Made by a program: the position numbers and the translations under genes. 11,942 bases of DNA from Acidobacterium sp. (lineage in GTDB: Bacteria > Acidobacteriota > Terriglobia > Terriglobales > Acidobacteriaceae): the NCBI GenBank assembly GCA_003152595.1, contig PMAM01000232.1:6832-18773 (forward strand), in the 5' to 3' direction. A model generated the notes under the pieces. It saw only the letters and a list, made by a program, of their open reading frames with translations. It did not search any database and was not told the origin of the DNA. Each line of letters starts with the position of its first letter. Position 1 is the first letter of the stretch. Below, piece by piece: positions 1 to 5,772 of the stretch.

Positions 1-773
1 AAGGCGGCGGCGCCGTCATTGATCCCGGACGCGTTGCCGGCGGTGACGCTGCCGCTGGGATCGAAGGCGGGCTTGAGGCGGGCCAGGTTTTCCAGAGTGG
101 CGTCGGACCTCGGCTGTTCGTCGATCATGAACATGACGGGGCCGTTTTTGCTTTTGAGTTCAATGGGCACGATTTGGGATTGGAATTTGCCCGATTGAAT
201 GGCACTCATGGCGCGGCGATGGCTCTCGACGGCGAGTTCGTCCTGATCCTGCCGGGTGATGCCCCATTTGTGCGCGACGTTTTCCGCGGTGACGCCCATG
301 TGCACCTCATCGAACGGGTCGGTGAGAGCCGCAACGAGGACGTCGATCGCAGTGGCATCGTTGAGGCGCGCGCCCCAGCGCATGGAGGGCAGCCAGTAGG
401 GAGCGCGGCTCATGGATTCAGCGCCGCCGCCGATGGCGGCATCGGTGTCGCCGTGGACGATGGCGTCAGCGGCGGTGAGGATGGCCTGCAGGCCGCTGCC
501 GCAAAGACGATTAAGAGTGAGGGCCGCCGTTTCGACAGGCACTCCACCGCGCAGAGCGGCGACGCGGGCGAGATAAATGTCTTTGGGATCGGTGTGGATG
601 ACGTTTCCAAACACGACATGACCGATGTCGGTTGGAGACAGGCCCGAGCGCTGCAAGCTTTGGCACACAACTTTGGCTGCGAGTTCGGTGGGCGGGATAT
701 CTTTCAATGCGCCGCCGAACTTGCCAATGGCAGTGCGCACGGCGCTCATGACAACGACTTGTCGATTAATCAC
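1..773 (-). CDS. Acetyl-CoA C-acetyltransferase (thiolase), partial, C-terminus outside window
   Basis: Degradative/biosynthetic thiolase: it condenses two acetyl-CoA to acetoacetyl-CoA, or runs in reverse by thiolysis, in the cytoplasm. The minus strand reads 257 residues. It opens with a typical VVVMSAVRTAIGKFGG segment, has the nucleophile loop NRLCGSGLQAI with the active-site cysteine at about residue 91, GGGAESMSRAPY at about 116-126, the CoA-binding HMG at about 158-160, and TAGNASGINDGAAA just before the window edge. The C-terminal catalytic His and Cys motifs lie outside. I chose the GTG at 771-773 because AAAGGAG lies 7 nt upstream. An in-frame ATG at 789-791 has no such site, and an ATG at 747-749 would cut the first strand. 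The SDR gene 660 bp upstream on the same strand could act in the same acyl-CoA pathway, but the gap argues against one transcript. Family call is firm; the physiological direction is not visible. Confidence 0.95.
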   Translation of the reverse strand, partial: MINRQVVVMSAVRTAIGKFGGALKDIPPTELAAKVVCQSLQRSGLSPTDIGHVVFGNVIHTDPKDIYLARVAALRGGVPVETAALTLNRLCGSGLQAILTAADAIVHGDTDAAIGGGAESMSRAPYWLPSMRWGARLNDATAIDVLVAALTDPFDEVHMGVTAENVAHKWGITRQDQDELAVESHRRAMSAIQSGKFQSQIVPIELKSKNGPVMFMIDEQPRSDATLENLARLKPAFDPSGSVTAGNASGINDGAAA

Positions 774-780
774 AGGCCGG

Positions 781-787
781 CTCCTTT
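781..787 (-). promoter_or_regulatory. Ribosome binding site of the thiolase gene
   Basis: Minus-strand AAAGGAG ends 7 nt before the GTG at 773. It is the only strong Shine-Dalgarno match near the possible starts (791, 773, 749) and therefore favours the GTG. Confidence 0.6.
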
Positions 788-1072
788 CCATGGTTTTGGA
801 GATATGAGGACGAAACGAATGCAAACACACTCGGGCCTTGCAAGAGGCGGGATTGTGTCGTGACGGCACACGAAGTAAGCAGGTACGCGCATGGCGGCGC
901 CACCATCGTGGAGAGCGTTCAGGGGGGAGTTGGCCGATCCGCAACTGCCGGGGGCGTTGAGCAATGAGGGAAGGACGCCAGGCAAATGAGCAAAGTTAGA
1001 GACTGCGGATGCCCGGTACTATAGTCCGCCGTGCAGGGAAGTTATGTGGCCGCGCGCAGTTTGCGCAGTGAA

Positions 1073-1089
1073 TATTGATAGTGTCAATA
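1073..1089. promoter_or_regulatory. 17-bp perfect palindrome, candidate operator
   Basis: The arms TATTGA and TCAATA flank a 5-bp centre (TAGTG). The arms are AT-rich in a GC-rich genome, and a TTGACA hexamer on the minus strand overlaps one arm. It lies about 300 bp upstream of the thiolase start. This is compatible with a dimeric regulator site for the minus-strand gene, but the distance is long and the regulator is unknown. Confidence 0.35.
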
Positions 1090-1228
1090 CGACTTTAGGT
1101 TGAGCCGGTTCCGGGGGTCATGCGACTTATGGATGAGTGTTGTGACGGGTGTCACTGCAGAGAACGATCATTGATGCTTATCTTCTTCCACGTCGTAAAT
1201 CTGGAAGAGCCGAACCCTGGAGGCGCGC

Positions 1229-1465
1229 ATGCCGGCAGTTCTGGAAATCGTTCCCCCCCTGCAGGAAAAGCCACACCCGAACTCGTACGATTCCGGCGAT
1301 GAGCACAGCCTGGACCACTGGCTTGAGGTCTACTGGCTGGTCGAAGAAGACTACATTTTCGCGAAAAACACCGATCCTGAACCGCACACCGTCGAATCAC
1401 GACCGCACCAGCGCGCAGCAAAAAGTGAGCACCCCGCTAGAAGTGCAGGCCCCCACCGCAGATGA
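1229..1465 (+). CDS. Possible small acidic protein, 78 aa, unrecognised
   Basis: I do not recognise this ORF. It has a GGAGG ribosome-binding site 5 nt before its ATG. The first 60 residues are acidic with a plausible helical stretch (HSLDHWLEVYWLVEEDYIF, about residues 26-44); the tail is basic and low-complexity. It overlaps the 3' end of the convergent SDR gene by 29 bp. No signal peptide, membrane segment or metal motif is seen. It could equally be a chance ORF. The ribosome-binding site and acidic composition are the only arguments for it. Confidence 0.28.
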   Translation: MPAVLEIVPPLQEKPHPNSYDSGDEHSLDHWLEVYWLVEEDYIFAKNTDPEPHTVESRPHQRAAKSEHPARSAGPHRR

Positions 1466-2309
1466 GCACCTCGCCGGTCACGTAGTCGGATAGCGGCGAG
1501 CAGAAAAAGAGGACCGCGCCCGCGGCCTCTTCCGGCGTGCCGAGGCGGCCGAGCGGGCAGGCGGTCTTCACCGATTCCAACAGGCTGGGCTGTACGCCAA
1601 GACGGATGTGGTGGCCGTGCATTTCCATGCCTGCGCCGGCAGCGTTGAGGTCCTGCACCAGCCGCGTCTGAACCAGCCCGAAGCCCACCGCGTTGACGTT
1701 GACGTTGTAGCGTCCCCACTCCTTCGCCAGAGTTTTTGTCAGACCGATGACGCCGGCCTTTCCCGATGAGTAGCCGGCCTGGCCAGGATTGCCGTCAATG
1801 CCGGCGATGGAAGTAATATTGACCACCTTGCGCATCACGCGCTGTCCTGCCGCGATTTCCCGCTTAGCCGATTCACGAATGAAGGTCGAAGCCGCGCGAA
1901 GCAGACGGAAGGGAGTCACGAGGTGAATTTCCAGCATGGCCAGAAACTGCTCGTCCGTGGTTTTCTGGATGACGTTGTCCCAGCTGTAGCCCGCATTGTT
2001 GACGATGATGTCAATCGATCCGAAGGCAGTGAGCGTCGCCTGCACCACGGCTTCGGGAGTCGAGGGATCGGTGAGATCGCCGCAGACATGCTGCACGCGC
2101 TCAGTAGCCGCGAATTCCGCCTCTGATTCGCGCAGCATCGCTTCGTCGAGATCGTTGATCATCACGCGAGCGCCTGCGGCGGCGAGGCGCCTGGCAATGG
2201 CTTTGCCTATGCCGCGGCCTGCGCCGGTAACGAGCGCGGTTTTGTTTTCGAGAGTGAATACAGGTTCGGCTGCAACTTTTGGCTGGTCCGCGAGAGTCAT
2301 CGATTCCAT
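1437..2309 (-). CDS. SDR family oxidoreductase (FabG-like)
   Basis: Classical short-chain dehydrogenase/reductase of 290 residues: NAD(P)-dependent, cytoplasmic, probably acting on a 3-oxoacyl or hydroxyacyl substrate. Visible motifs are the cofactor-binding TGAGRGIG at about 28-35, acidic D53 after the second strand, NNAG at 104-107, catalytic S167, and YSSGK with Y180 and K184. PLGRLGTPEEAAGAVLFFCS and VTGEVLICGGG at the C-terminus are typical of the FabG branch. The usual catalytic Asn of helix 4 is His129 (LEIHLVTPF), a substitution also known in some SDR subgroups. A 15-20 residue N-terminal extension precedes the Rossmann strand, and a somewhat long loop (about 222-247) precedes PLGRLG. 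The start at 2309 is probable; an ATG three codons later is the alternative. The exact substrate cannot be told. Confidence 0.95.
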   Translation of the reverse strand: MESMTLADQPKVAAEPVFTLENKTALVTGAGRGIGKAIARRLAAAGARVMINDLDEAMLRESEAEFAATERVQHVCGDLTDPSTPEAVVQATLTAFGSIDIIVNNAGYSWDNVIQKTTDEQFLAMLEIHLVTPFRLLRAASTFIRESAKREIAAGQRVMRKVVNITSIAGIDGNPGQAGYSSGKAGVIGLTKTLAKEWGRYNVNVNAVGFGLVQTRLVQDLNAAGAGMEMHGHHIRLGVQPSLLESVKTACPLGRLGTPEEAAGAVLFFCSPLSDYVTGEVLICGGGLHF

Positions 2310-2342
2310 GGCGTACCCCGGATTGAAAGGGATTTATGCACC

Positions 2343-2368
2343 GCAGCACAGCATACATGCTGCACTGC
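2343..2368. promoter_or_regulatory. 26-bp imperfect palindrome upstream of the SDR gene, candidate operator
   Basis: Half-sites GCAGCACAGCAT and ATGCTGCACTGC flank a 2-bp centre; 10 of 12 positions are complementary, and the inner CAGCAT/ATGCTG arms pair perfectly. It sits 34-59 bp upstream of the SDR start codon, where a promoter would be expected. The size and symmetry fit a TetR- or GntR-like dimer site, but no regulator gene is in the window. Confidence 0.45.
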
Positions 2369-2546
2369 AATATTTCCATACAAAGATGGGTGTATTTGGT
2401 TATCGGTTGGCCTGTCCGGCTGTGTTTCCGACGGCGAGTGTCAGGCTGGCAGGCGCTGGTTCGATCAGGGGGGTAAGGTGGGCAACTGGGAAGTATCAGG
2501 GCTTTCCCCCGTCCGGTAACTAACAACGGACGAGTGATGTGGGTTT

Positions 2547-3017
2547 CTACTTTTCAGGCTCGAATCCGCGGCCAACACGGAATACGTGGCCATCGGGGTG
2601 GCGCAGGTGCATCTCGCGGACGTTCCACGGCATATTGGTTGGCGGGAATGTGATCTCCAGCCCGGCGGCGACGCACTGTTGGTGCATCTGGTCCACATCG
2701 TCCACCCAAACCGACATCCAAACGCCCTTGTCGGCCTGTTCGTCTCCGTCCTGCTGAGAGGTGGTGGCGTTCGGTCCGCGGCCGCGGCCTCCCTGCTCTC
2801 CGTGACAGAGAAAGATGCACGTCTCCTTACCCGATCCAACTGCGCCAAATGTGGGAGGCATTCCCCAGTCCCACAGCTTCATCCATCCCCACTTCTCAAA
2901 CCACGCGACCGTGCCAGCGATAGAATCGCCGTTCGATGGGCCGGATAGTTCGAGCCGATCCACGGTTGGAAATATGCTTTCGTCATGGGCATTCCCTCGA
3001 CCGCCTAGAGCGTACAC
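2547..3017 (-). CDS. VOC (glyoxalase/bleomycin-resistance fold) family protein
   Basis: Up to 156 residues. From about residue 35 the protein reads like the C-terminal three quarters of a single-module vicinal-oxygen-chelate protein. TVAWFEKWGWMKLWDWG (36-52) is the first helix and turn, followed by a Gly/Arg/Gln-rich insert with Cys68, then VWMSVWVDDVDQMHQQCVAAGLEI (about 99-122) and MPWNVREMHLRHPDGHVFRVGR (129-150), the usual last strands with a metal-ligand-type Glu135. Function (isomerase, dioxygenase or resistance-type binding) is not determinable. The first 30 residues do not look like a VOC beta-1 strand, and the ATG at 3017 has no good ribosome-binding site. Another frame starting from the ATG near 2985 gives an N-terminus (MTKAYFQP) that would need a frameshift to join. 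The true start is open. Confidence 0.72.
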   Translation of the reverse strand: MYALGGRGNAHDESIFPTVDRLELSGPSNGDSIAGTVAWFEKWGWMKLWDWGMPPTFGAVGSGKETCIFLCHGEQGGRGRGPNATTSQQDGDEQADKGVWMSVWVDDVDQMHQQCVAAGLEITFPPTNMPWNVREMHLRHPDGHVFRVGRGFEPEK

Positions 3018-3025
3018 CCGATGTG

Positions 3026-3266
3026 CTACCGCCCAATGACCTTCTTGAGAATCATGGTCGCCAGGCTCACACTGTCGGCAACGGCTGCGAAGAGTCGGGG
3101 ACTTGGGCGGGAAATGTCATCCCGAGCCAGCCTGACTGCCGCAATGATCGCGGCGGCTATTTACAATGGTGGAGGCGAAGCGGTCCCGCTGCCGCTCCTC
3201 GGCCTCCCGAGCGTTGGCTCGCTTCATCTCGCCCATTCGAACAGTGAAGCCAACGAGTGACATCAT
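3026..3266 (-). pseudogene. Small gene apparently broken by a single frameshift
   Basis: Two minus-strand frames look like halves of one small protein of about 79 residues. The first (ATG at 3266, or at 3236 for MGEMKRANAREAEERQ) runs through RDRFASTIVN to about 3159. The second, one base over, continues AAAIIAAVRLARDDISRPSP...SLATMILKKVIGR and stops with TAG at 3026-3028. The spliced reading is a coherent, mostly helical, charged protein. Without the shift the first frame ends in an unconvincing tail at 3117, and the second has no start codon. Both halves keep a GC-rich third codon position. I do not recognise the family. It could be a decayed gene, a sequencing error or a coincidence of two open frames. 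Confidence 0.33.
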
Positions 3267-3287
3267 TTCCGTCTCACCGACCCGTGG

Positions 3288-3311
3288 CGGCTATAAAAAC
3301 GGCTATAAAAA
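3288..3311. repeat. Perfect tandem 12-bp direct repeat (two copies)
   Basis: CGGCTATAAAAA occurs twice head to tail (3288-3299 and 3300-3311). A degraded third copy beginning CGGTATAA starts at 3324, exactly two repeat lengths after the second. The units lie between the small minus-strand pseudogene and the bufferin operon. Confidence 0.7.
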
Positions 3312-3336
3312 TGTGACGAAAAGCGGTATAACGAAC

Positions 3337-3363
3337 GCCTACGGTCGCCTACGTGGGCCTACG
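3337..3363. repeat. Three GCCTACG heptamers at 10-bp spacing
   Basis: GCCTACG occurs at 3337, 3347 and 3357, so the copies fall on the same face of the helix. This is typical of an array of binding sites for a regulator or recombinase. It is about 190-215 bp upstream of the bufA start and about 70 bp upstream of the proposed -35 box. Confidence 0.6.
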
Positions 3364-3430
3364 CGTGCTAGGCGGCTAAACCCCGGGAAATCAGGGAACA
3401 AAAATTTAACTGCCGTCAATCCGATACCTT

Positions 3431-3460
3431 GGCAAACGTCGTACTTGGTATGTAGTCTAA
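3431..3460 (+). promoter_or_regulatory. Candidate ECF-sigma promoter of the bufferin operon
   Basis: GGCAAAC (3431-3437) is followed after 17 nt by GTCTAA (3455-3460). AAC-N17-GTC is the classical extracytoplasmic-function sigma factor layout, and GTCTAA matches the usual -10 box. Initiation would fall near 3467, giving a leader of about 85 nt before the bufA ATG. Bufferin operons in Caulobacter are controlled by an ECF factor, so this fits the context. A second, less well spaced pair (GGAAC at 3395, GTCAA at 3415) lies just upstream. No sigma gene is in the window. Confidence 0.5.
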
Positions 3461-3537
3461 TCTGCACCGCGAGGTCCCCCGCCTGGCGCTCCCCAGATGT
3501 CCTCAGGTTGCGCCTGGTCTGGCCCTCGTAATCCGAT

Positions 3538-3543
3538 GGAGGA
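3538..3543 (+). promoter_or_regulatory. Strong ribosome binding site of bufA
   Basis: GGAGGA ends 8 nt before the ATG at 3552. It is the best Shine-Dalgarno site of the operon, in contrast to the TTG start of the next gene, and fits a precursor peptide needed in excess. Confidence 0.75.
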
Positions 3544-3551
3544 ATGACAAA

Positions 3552-3848
3552 ATGAAAACCATGAAGACCATGATGGTCGCTGCGGCCGTGTCCGGTCTGC
3601 TGAGCGGCGCGACAGTGATGCACGCGTCGACCACAGCCCTGAACTCGTCCGCCACTCCCATCCTGAAGGCGGGCAAACTGTCGTTTGCCGGTGTCGACTT
3701 CGCCAAAGCCCCCAAGCATTCCTGTAAAGGGAAAAACGACTGCAAAGGCCAGGGCGGCTGCAAGAGCAGCGACAACGGCTGCAAACAGAAGAACAGCTGC
3801 AAGGGCAAGGGCGGCTGCGCGACTGACGGCTCCAAGATGCCTGACTAG
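3552..3848 (+). CDS. bufA2: Bufferin-type RiPP precursor, exported Cys-rich peptide (BufA2-like)
   Basis: A 98-residue precursor. MKTMKTMMVAAAVSGLLSG followed by ATVMHA is a Sec-type signal peptide, with likely cleavage after about residue 25. A linker with the usual AGKLSFAGVDFAKAP stretch precedes the core. Six cysteines at 58, 64, 70, 77, 83 and 89 are spaced 6-6-7-6-6, in two 19-residue repeats of the pattern CKxKNxCKGxGGC rich in Lys and Gly. In characterised bufferins the cognate BufB/BufC convert core cysteines to thiooxazoles, and the periplasmic product binds copper. That this peptide is modified and binds copper is inferred from the genes that follow: DUF692, DUF2063 and DoxX. The start is fixed by GGAGGA 8 nt upstream. 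It is probably the most expressed gene of the operon, being closest to the promoter and ahead of the hairpin at 3859-3893. Confidence 0.88.
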   Translation: MKTMKTMMVAAAVSGLLSGATVMHASTTALNSSATPILKAGKLSFAGVDFAKAPKHSCKGKNDCKGQGGCKSSDNGCKQKNSCKGKGGCATDGSKMPD

Positions 3849-3858
3849 TTTCACCCGG

Positions 3859-3893
3859 GCAGAAAGGGCCGCCTCAACCGCGGCCCTTTCTGC
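3859..3893 (+). terminator. Intercistronic hairpin between bufA and bufB (attenuator-like)
   Basis: Arms GCAGAAAGGGCCGC and GCGGCCCTTTCTGC form a perfect 14-bp stem around the 7-nt loop CTCAACC, 10 nt after the bufA stop. The stem is followed only by TTTC, so it is a weak or partial intrinsic terminator, or an mRNA-stabilising 3' end, rather than a full stop. It would allow much precursor message and little enzyme message. Confidence 0.75.
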
Positions 3894-3903
3894 TTTCACC
3901 TCC

Positions 3904-3907
3904 GAGG
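3904..3907 (+). promoter_or_regulatory. Ribosome binding site supporting the TTG start of bufB
   Basis: GAGG ends 7 nt before the TTG at 3915. No ATG occurs before the conserved SENYM motif (residue 44), and the family motif GIGLRIPHY begins at residue 15. The TTG is therefore the only sensible start found. Confidence 0.6.
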
Positions 3908-3914
3908 TTTCCCC

Positions 3915-4832
3915 TTGCCTGCAAATCGCTTCAACGGTTTTTCGGACTACGCTGTCGGTATTGGTCTGCGCATTCCGCATTACCAGCACATCCTCTCGCG
4001 CCATCCCGTCGTCGACTGGTTTGAGATCATCTCGGAAAACTACATGGTCGACGGCGGCCGTCCGCTTGAAGTCCTCGACCAGATCCTCGAGCAGTACAAA
4101 GTCGTCCAGCACGGCGTTTCCATGTACTTCGGCTCGGCCGACCCGCTCAGCCGCGAACACCTGAAGAAGCTGAAGAGCCTGGTTCGCCGCACCAAAACTC
4201 CCTGGCTCAGCGACCATCTCTGCTGGGGCTCGGTCGACGGCCGCTATACGCACGACCTGCTCCCCATGCCCTACACGTGGGAGGCGGTCGAGGTCACCGC
4301 GCGGAAGATCCGCCAGGTGCAGGACTACTGCGAAGTCCCCGTCGTGGTCGAAAACGTCTCCAGCTATGCGGAGTTCCACGTCTCCGAGATGACGGAGTGG
4401 GAATTTCTGAACGAGGTCGTCGAGCGCGCCGACTGCGGAATTCTTCTCGACGTAAACAACATCTACGTATCGTCGAAGAACCACAACTTCGACCCGTTCA
4501 CCTACGTCAACTCCATCCCCTCGCACCGCGTCGCACAGATTCACATCGCCGGCCACAGTAAATTCGAGAAGTACATCCTCGATACGCACGATCATCCGGT
4601 GCTGCCCGCCGTGTGGCGCCTCTATGGGCGCGCCATCGAGCGCTGCGGACCCACGGCCACGCTCCTCGAGTGGGATGACAACATCCCCAGCTTCGACGAA
4701 GTCCACGCCGAGGCTCTCAAGGCGACCAAGTTCCTCAAGGCCGCCGCTGAGGCCGCGCCGCGGCAGGAGAGCCTCACCGCCATGCAGGTCGCGGCGGCGG
4801 CGATCGTCGAGCCCGCCGGAGCCGCACGATGA
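3915..4832 (+). CDS. bufB: DUF692 family multinuclear non-heme iron oxidative enzyme (BufB)
   Basis: A 305-residue TIM-barrel protein of the DUF692/MNIO family, cytoplasmic, the same superfamily as MbnB of methanobactin synthesis. These enzymes use a two- or three-iron centre and O2 to remodel cysteines of a precursor peptide. The family's conserved blocks are all present: GIGLRIPHY (15-23), EIISENYM (37-44), HGVSMYFGSADP (66-77), SDHLCWG (99-105), VVVENVSSYA (143-152), LLDVNNIYV (177-185), QIHIAGH (208-214), DTHDHPV (223-229) and EWDD (252-255). These include His66, Glu146, Asn147, Asp179, Asn181, His210, Asp223, His225 and Glu252 as likely iron or active-site residues. No key residue seems lost. 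The rare TTG start and the hairpin upstream suggest low expression relative to bufA. The stop overlaps the bufC start in ATGA, so the two are translationally coupled, as expected for partners. Confidence 0.95.
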   Translation: MPANRFNGFSDYAVGIGLRIPHYQHILSRHPVVDWFEIISENYMVDGGRPLEVLDQILEQYKVVQHGVSMYFGSADPLSREHLKKLKSLVRRTKTPWLSDHLCWGSVDGRYTHDLLPMPYTWEAVEVTARKIRQVQDYCEVPVVVENVSSYAEFHVSEMTEWEFLNEVVERADCGILLDVNNIYVSSKNHNFDPFTYVNSIPSHRVAQIHIAGHSKFEKYILDTHDHPVLPAVWRLYGRAIERCGPTATLLEWDDNIPSFDEVHAEALKATKFLKAAAEAAPRQESLTAMQVAAAAIVEPAGAAR

Positions 4833-5740
4833 GCGGATCCTCCAGCCAGTCAGCCGCGGGCACACCCACCGGCCTGCTCGAAATCCAGCGCCGCATGGCA
4901 GCCGCCGTCATGCATCCACTCACCCGCAGCGAGACGATGCCGCGCAGGCGGCGCGACGGCACCTCGAACAAGAGCGAAGCAGACGCGATCATTCGCCCCA
5001 ACGACCGGCTCACTTCCTTCGAGCGCCTTGAGATTTACAACCGCCAGTACTGGTTCCGTCTCTACTCGTCGTTCGAAGAAGACTTCCCCGGCCTGCAGAC
5101 GATCCTGGGCCGCGCGCGTTTCGACTCCCTCATGCGCGCCTACCTCACCGACTGCCCTTCGGAGTCCTTCACCCTGCGCAACCTTGGCTCGCGCCTCGAA
5201 GCCTGGCTCGGAGAACATCCGGAACACCTGGGCCCGCACCCGCAGCTCGCCCTCGATATGGTGCGGCTCGAGTGGGCGCACATCGAGGCCTTCGACTCCG
5301 AAGAGCGGCCCCGACTGGGTGCGAAGAAGTTCGCTGCCATCGACGAGAACTCCACGCTCCGCCTGCAACCGCATTTGCGCGTGCTCGCGCTCTCCTGGCC
5401 GGTGGACGATTTGCTGCTTCAGGTCCGCACCGAAAACGGCAGCGCGGCTTCATCGACGAACAACGCCAGCGTTGCACGCAGGCGCCGCCACGTCCGGCAC
5501 ATTGCCGGAATGGCGCCCCGGCCGATCCAGCTTGCCATCCATCGCCACGAGAATACCGTCTGGTACAAGGAGCTTTCGCCGGAGGAGTACAGGCTTCTTG
5601 CGGCCCTGATCGAAGGTAAGACGCTGGGCGAGTCGATCGACCTCGCGCTCAGGGATAGCGAAATCCCGGAGGAACAGCGTCCTGCATTTCTCCAGGAAGC
5701 CTTCGCCAACTGGTCTATGCTGGGGTGGTTCACTTCCTGA
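4829..5740 (+). CDS. bufC: DUF2063 family protein, precursor-recognition partner of BufB (BufC)
   Basis: A 303-residue cytoplasmic protein. Residues about 12-130 carry the DUF2063 hallmark: LLEIQRRMAAAVMHP, then RLEIYNRQYWFRLYSSFEEDFPGLQTILG and FDSLMRAYLTDCPSESFTLRNLGSRLEAWL. The helical N-terminal domain resembles those next to DUF692 enzymes. The C-terminal part (about 185-300) is a mixed alpha/beta segment with VWYKELSPEEYRLLAALIEGKTLGESID, resembling the winged or RRE-like ends of MbnC-type partners. Such proteins bind the precursor and the MNIO enzyme to form the modification complex. An Arg/Ser/Asn-rich loop (about 203-226) divides the C-terminal half. It is coupled to bufB by a 4-nt overlap. 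The fold and family call are strong; peptide recognition is inferred from relatives. Confidence 0.92.
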   Translation: MSGSSSQSAAGTPTGLLEIQRRMAAAVMHPLTRSETMPRRRRDGTSNKSEADAIIRPNDRLTSFERLEIYNRQYWFRLYSSFEEDFPGLQTILGRARFDSLMRAYLTDCPSESFTLRNLGSRLEAWLGEHPEHLGPHPQLALDMVRLEWAHIEAFDSEERPRLGAKKFAAIDENSTLRLQPHLRVLALSWPVDDLLLQVRTENGSAASSTNNASVARRRRHVRHIAGMAPRPIQLAIHRHENTVWYKELSPEEYRLLAALIEGKTLGESIDLALRDSEIPEEQRPAFLQEAFANWSMLGWFTS

Positions 5741-5772
5741 CCACACCCTCCCCCACATGAAAGGCAAGACCG

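Larger units (their letters stand above)
774..1228. other. Intergenic region without a convincing gene
   Basis: This stretch separates the thiolase start from the region after the SDR gene. ORFs in it are short, lack family features and have no consistent coding look. It should contain the thiolase promoter on the minus strand. The only clear structure is the palindrome at 1073-1089, which overlaps a minus-strand TTGACA hexamer (a possible -35 box) for which I could not find a convincing -10 box. Confidence 0.5.

Noticed and set aside
174..863. Long plus-strand open frame (229 codons)
   Set aside because: Antisense to the thiolase, whose minus-strand frame carries unmistakable family motifs; the plus frame has none.
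770..985. Minus-strand frame of 71 codons upstream of the thiolase
   Set aside because: Out of frame with and overlapping the thiolase start, no domain, irregular composition; likely leader DNA.
1015..1030. ACTATAGT as a plus-strand -10 box with TTAGAG upstream
   Set aside because: Poor -35 match, 18-nt spacing and no gene placed to use it.
3021..3260. Plus-strand frame of 79 codons
   Set aside because: Lacks a ribosome-binding site and family features; complementary to the better minus-strand split gene.
3339..4865. Long minus-strand open frame (508 codons) across bufA and bufB
   Set aside because: Antisense shadow of high-GC coding DNA; the plus-strand DUF692 frame explains the region.
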